From: Collinsella aerofaciens
GTDB lineage: Bacteria; Actinomycetota; Coriobacteriia; Coriobacteriales; Coriobacteriaceae
NCBI RefSeq assembly: GCF_019131995.1
Contig: NZ_JAHONA010000007.1
Coordinates: forward strand, 33,580-97,579
DNA: 64,000 nucleotides
Direction of reading: 5' to 3'
Below, piece after piece: positions 63,077 to 64,000 of the stretch. The stretch's first letter is position 1, and every line of letters begins with the position of its first letter. The position numbers and the translations under genes were made by a program. Below the pieces are notes generated by a model. The model saw nothing but the letters and a program-made list of their open reading frames with translations. It ran no database searches and was not told where the DNA came from.

Positions 63077-63836
63077 ACTTCATCAACCTTCTCTTCACGG
63101 CACTGCGTCCGCCATCCAATATCAACGAAGCGCAATCTATTACTTCGCCACTCTCAAGTGCCCCGTACTTATAGTAAAATTTACCGGGAGTCGGTTGCTC
63201 TGCAATCACGACATTCTCGGCATCTGAGTTGATGACGATGTTGGCATCATGGGTAACGACAATAACTTGTTTCTTATGTTTGAGCTTGATGAACCATGTT
63301 CTTATCTGATTGAAAATCGTTTGATTGTCAACATTATCTTCAGGCTGATCGATAAGAAGCGGCCTAGATGTATCCGTATGGACTATATATTCCAGCAGGA
63401 TATTCGTCTGTGTACCTGGGGACATCGTAGAAATATCACGATATACACCGTCTTTGCATAGATATTCAATTGACACGCCTGGTATATAGTCGAGATTATA
63501 TTTCGCCAACTCAGTGGTCAGTGATCTCCAATCTTTGCCCTTCTTATAGCCGCCCTCGTCATAACAGAACTGTTCAATGAGATAGCCTAAATTATCACTA
63601 TTAAGACCACCACGCCCAGATTTTTCCGCAAGAAAGTAATCATTGAATAGTTTGAGCATATGGCGAAGAGGGTGCTCGATGTCCAACGTTTTCTTGAAGC
63701 GAAAGGCTCTCATTACCACACCGTCAGCATAAGCGTAATTCTCGTAGTGCGTCTCAAATCCAGTCGAATTGGAAAGATAGGCATTTACGCCTTGATTATC
63801 AACTTCATCCGAACACTTCCCACATTCATCCGCACA
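63066..63836 (-). pseudogene. C-terminal fragment of a TrlF/SMC-like ATPase
   Basis: The open frame covers about 256 residues and continues without a stop up to a 40-bp palindrome, where homology would be lost. It contains an ABC-type signature (TMSPGTQTNILLEYI), Walker B (RPLLIDQPEDNVDNQ) and the H-switch (QVIVVTHDANIVINSDAENV). This is the C-terminal half of the ATPase found in TrlF-like anti-phage proteins and relatives. Walker A and the N-terminal effector domain are absent, consistent with truncation by the adjacent insertion sequence. The first in-frame methionine-type start is a GTG at 63719, without a ribosome-binding site. Confidence 0.75.
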
Positions 63837-63856
63837 TGTGCGGATGAATGTGGGAA
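63817..63856. repeat. 40-bp perfect palindrome at insertion junction
   Basis: Positions 63817-63836 and 63837-63856 are exact inverse complements with no spacer. The right half probably is the terminal inverted repeat of the insertion sequence whose transposase starts at 63908. The left half continues into the ATPase frame. Confidence 0.85.
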
Positions 63857-63907
63857 CCCGATACCCTGAGGGCCGGACCGGCCGGCCCCGGGAGATCGGA
63901 GGACGGC

Positions 63908-64000
63908 ATGTCCGGAAAGAAGAATAGGGGCTCCGCGAGGGCGGTCCCGAGGGCCTACGGAAGGCTCACGAGGCACGAGCGGGACACGGTCCAGAGGATG
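63908..64000 (+). mobile_element. IS30-type transposase, 5' end (cut by window)
   Basis: An ATG at 63908 preceded by GGAGG begins a GC-rich frame still open at the window end: MSGKKNRGSARAVPRAYGRL, then TRHERDTVQRM. The RLTRHERDTVQRM stretch matches the N-terminal helix-turn-helix of IS30-family transposases. Only 31 residues are visible, so family assignment is tentative. Its higher GC contrasts with the AT-richer DNA just to the left. The element continues outside the window. Confidence 0.6.

Noticed and set aside
63785..63976. 63-codon minus-strand frame across the palindrome
   Set aside because: It crosses the insertion junction in a frame different from the ATPase and lies antisense to the transposase start.

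Overview
The window is about 60 kb of a high-GC Gram-positive chromosome followed by a few kb of visibly AT-richer accessory DNA. Gene content and order (ffh-ftsY-smc-rnc-acpP-plsX-rpmF-DUF177, dnaG-rpoD, truB-ribF, infB-nusA-rimP), frequent GTG/TTG starts and heavy G/C at third codon positions point to an anaerobic gut actinobacterium of the Coriobacteriia, most likely a Collinsella relative. That placement is inferred from family resemblance and was not tested by a search.

Layout. 1-10320: truncated ileS with an upstream T-box, an iron-dependent glycerol dehydrogenase, a DUF523 protein, ftsH, a decayed corrinoid adenosyltransferase, a MATE exporter, an rRNA/tRNA methyltransferase, and folA-thyA. 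10400-26240: a DUF134/NifX-like metal-associated gene with paired operators, then a long leftward housekeeping block covering SRP (ffh, ftsY), chromosome condensation (smc), RNA processing (rnc), fatty acid and phospholipid synthesis (acpP, plsX, fakA, asp23), bL32, coaD, rsmD and recG. 26430-43500: two identical tRNA-Asn genes, rpoD-dnaG, ribF-truB, nrnA, rbfA, infB, nusA, rimP, leuS, guaB and a ModE-like regulator. Several promoters, attenuators and terminators are readable here.

43700-49010: a divergent PLP enzyme and a sucrose unit (GH32 hydrolase, PTS EIIBC, LacI regulator, two cre/LacI-type operators). 49145-60239: an eight-gene, tightly overlapped leftward operon encoding a Pel-type exopolysaccharide system (PelD, PelE, PelA-like deacetylase, PelF, PelG) that continues into a CotH-family kinase-like lipoprotein, a VTC polyphosphate-polymerase-type protein and a DUF4956 membrane protein. 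PelD keeps an RxxD c-di-GMP I-site next to a degenerate GGDEF motif.

60368-64000: an accessory, defence-like segment. It holds a three-gene toxin-antitoxin-chaperone unit (MqsR-like, MqsA-like with a C-terminal extension, SecB-like) with palindromic operators, then repeat-rich DNA and a broken small membrane protein gene. Last comes the C-terminal part of a TrlF/SMC-like ATPase with a coupled small partner, cut off at a 40-bp perfect palindrome beside the start of an IS30-type transposase. The two systems most worth follow-up are the extended Pel operon and the toxin-antitoxin-chaperone unit.
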